Shown: positions 5,271-6,824 of the stretch, in pieces | Layout: each line of letters starts with the position of its first letter | How positions within the stretch are numbered: the first letter of the stretch is position 1 | DNA from: Ruminococcaceae bacterium UBA2806 | GTDB lineage: Bacteria; Bacillota; Clostridia; Oscillospirales; Acutalibacteraceae | Assembly: GCA_002351795.1 (NCBI GenBank) | Contig: DEHG01000157.1 | Span: 1-6,824, forward strand | Length of the DNA stretch: 6,824 nucleotides | Direction of reading: 5' to 3' | The notes under the pieces: model-generated | Told to the model about the DNA's origin: nothing | Seen by the model: only the letters and a program-made list of their open reading frames with translations | Database searches by the model: none | Position numbers and translations under genes: made by a program

Positions 5271-6824
5271 TCAGATCTCTGTATTTTTTTTCTTTCTGAA
5301 AGCAACAAATGCAAACAATGCTGCCGCAGAAGCAACTGCTATAAGAACAATAGCAAATGCAGATGAGCTGTCGCCTGTCTGTACGGAATTAACTGTAGTT
5401 GCAGTAGTCGCAGCAGCTGTTGTTGTAGCTGCGGGAGCTGTGGATGTCTGGCTTGCAGCAGCCTTAGTCTTTACAAATACATATGTAGCTCCAAAGTCCT
5501 TGATGCTGAACTTGTATTTACCGTCTGCATATGTAGAAGCAACATCTGTTACCTTGCCATCCTTAACAGAAACTAATTTAAGATCCTTTGTTGCGTTAGC
5601 GATAGAAACGTTAAGCGGCTTTTCAAGCTCGGTCATTACTGTACCGTCTACTGTAAGAGTAAACTTATATGCGCTTACCGCTTCCTGATTGTCGCCAACC
5701 TTAACGGACTTAGGATCAACTGTTTCAACCTTAAGCATAGAATTCTCAAGCTTGCCGTCATATTCAGCGGTTATGCCGGGAAGCAGATCATCAGAAAATG
5801 TAGTCTTGATCTCAGGATCCACCGGCTGAGGCTGAGGATCTACGGGTGTAGGATCAACAGGCTCATTATAATTCTTAACAAGTACCATAGCGGAAATAGC
5901 AGGGATAGTAATTGTTCCTGATACCTTATCAAGTGTCTTTGTACCTGCCTTTTCACCATTTGCAATAACTGACCATTCGCCCTCGGGAAGGTCTACATCC
6001 CAGTCAGCATTGGGGTTATAGAATACAAGTACATTGTCATAAATGCTGTATCCGAGTGAACCCTTCTTGCTGTATTCCCATTTGATTGTTTCGGAAGCGC
6101 CCTTTGCAGTCGGCTGTCTTAACTCAGCGATATGCTTTCTCATTTTGATAAGGCCCTTGTAATAATCGTAAACATCACTGTATGTAACAGCTCTGTCATA
6201 ATAGAGAGAGTTTACGCTGTCGGGAGAAGCATAAGAGTTATGATCGAGTGTGCCGTCTTCCTTAACCTTTGTTCTGAGGAATTCCTCACCGCTCATAATA
6301 AAGGGAACTCCCTGTGCTGTAAAGATGATAGCAGCAGAAAGCTTATTCATCTTTATTCTTTCTTCTTCTGTATTCTCAGAGTTTGTATTCTGGAGTCTGT
6401 CCCAGATGGTGTGGTTGTCGTGGCAGGAGTCATAGTTGATAACTTCTGTCGGAGACTGTGCCCAGCTTGATGTATAAACAACACCGTCTCTGATCTTGGA
6501 AGCTGTTTCGCCGCCGCCTACATAACCCTTTTCTGTATCCTCAAATACATTACCTCTGATAGCGTCACGGATAGTATCGCTGAAGTAAGCAATTCTCGGA
6601 GTTTCGCTTGAATTCTTATAGTTAGCCATCTTGACATCCTTTGTAGGCTTGCTGCCCATATCCCAGCCTTCGCCGTAGATAAAGATGCCCTGATCAACTG
6701 TATCACATGCTGCACGCACGCCGTTCATTGTATTGACATCAAGGATGCCCATAAGGTCGAAACGGAAACCGTCAAGATGATATTCGTCAGCCCAGTATTT
6801 AACTGAATCAACGATGAACTTGCT
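5271..6824 (-). CDS. pulA: Type I pullulanase-like GH13 enzyme, surface-anchored (C-terminal part)
   Basis: The gene runs in from the right edge, so its N-terminus (signal peptide and any carbohydrate-binding modules) is missing. The 517 visible residues include GH13 region II GFRFDLMG (19-26, nucleophile Asp23), region III GEGWD (51-55, acid/base Glu52) and region IV with SCHDN (133-137, Asp136 stabilising the transition state). GEEFLRTK (179-186) and SYASPDSVN (197-205) are typical of type I pullulanases, which cut alpha-1,6 branches in pullulan and starch. A C-terminal beta-sandwich (about 255-317) follows the barrel. Then come a Pro/Asp linker (321-338), an unassigned beta-type domain (about 339-453), an Ala/Thr linker (455-477), QTGD (482-485), a hydrophobic helix (489-509) and RKKK (510-513). 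The ATG at 6752 lies inside the catalytic domain and is not the start. A bifunctional amylopullulanase or related GH13 debranching enzyme cannot be excluded. Confidence 0.9.
   Translation of the reverse strand, partial: SKFIVDSVKYWADEYHLDGFRFDLMGILDVNTMNGVRAACDTVDQGIFIYGEGWDMGSKPTKDVKMANYKNSSETPRIAYFSDTIRDAIRGNVFEDTEKGYVGGGETASKIRDGVVYTSSWAQSPTEVINYDSCHDNHTIWDRLQNTNSENTEEERIKMNKLSAAIIFTAQGVPFIMSGEEFLRTKVKEDGTLDHNSYASPDSVNSLYYDRAVTYSDVYDYYKGLIKMRKHIAELRQPTAKGASETIKWEYSKKGSLGYSIYDNVLVFYNPNADWDVDLPEGEWSVIANGEKAGTKTLDKVSGTITIPAISAMVLVKNYNEPVDPTPVDPQPQPVDPEIKTTFSDDLLPGITAEYDGKLENSMLKVETVDPKSVKVGDNQEAVSAYKFTLTVDGTVMTELEKPLNVSIANATKDLKLVSVKDGKVTDVASTYADGKYKFSIKDFGATYVFVKTKAAASQTSTAPAATTTAAATTATTVNSVQTGDSSSAFAIVLIAVASAAALFAFVAFRKKKNTEI
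5370..5381 (-). other. QTGD anchor motif of the pullulanase, non-canonical sortase-like signal
   Basis: The four codons read QTGD and stand directly before a hydrophobic stretch of about 21 residues and a basic RKKK tail. This is the layout of a sortase sorting signal, but the five residues ending in TG are SVQTG rather than LPxTG. Either a sortase of different specificity uses it or the protein simply stays in the membrane by its C-terminal helix. Confidence 0.55.

Noticed and set aside
6132..6470. 112-codon plus-strand frame opposite the pullulanase
   Set aside because: It lies fully antisense to the conserved catalytic domain, with no ribosome-binding site and no recognisable features.
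1..6824. CRISPR array, insertion sequence, tRNA or rRNA
   Set aside because: No regularly spaced repeats, transposase frame, terminal repeats with target duplication, or cloverleaf/rRNA-like conserved sequence was seen.

Overview
The window looks like chromosomal DNA from a low-GC Gram-positive gut-type Clostridia, most like Ruminococcus and relatives (Oscillospiraceae). This is inferred from the strong AGGAGG ribosome-binding sites, AT-rich intergenic DNA, separate SecD and SecF, a lipid-modified and a wall-anchored surface protein, and a secreted starch-degrading enzyme. The species cannot be fixed from the sequence alone.

Layout. Positions 1-606 hold no conserved gene. They are very AT-rich, with small repeats and a perfect consensus promoter (354-382). 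A leader of about 217 nt follows, containing a terminator-like hairpin that competes with an alternative hairpin. Next comes the secD-secF operon (607-3125, 4-bp ATGA overlap), the membrane motor subunits that assist Sec-dependent export. A small lipoprotein gene of unknown function (3505-3122) converges on secF. The two stop codons share one TTAA, and the secF terminator hairpin lies inside the lipoprotein coding sequence. A 330-bp divergent intergenic region with three inverted repeats separates the lipoprotein gene from a PLP-dependent aminotransferase of the subgroup-Ic aspartate aminotransferase type (3836-5113). A convergent gene on the minus strand (6824-5271) enters from the right edge. 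It encodes the C-terminal 517 residues of a type I pullulanase-like GH13 enzyme with a Pro/Asp linker, an unassigned beta-type domain, an Ala/Thr linker and a C-terminal anchor (QTGD, hydrophobic helix, basic tail).

Functional links. SecDF, the lipoprotein and the surface pullulanase all concern the cell envelope: the last two are Sec-type exported products and SecDF aids export. The aminotransferase is ordinary amino-acid metabolism, and nothing shows the four units act as one system. Most of the window is housekeeping or common accessory DNA. The points most worth a second look are the structured secDF leader, the lysine/glutamate block tail of SecF, the embedded terminator at the secF/lipoprotein junction, and the non-canonical anchor and unassigned domain of the pullulanase.
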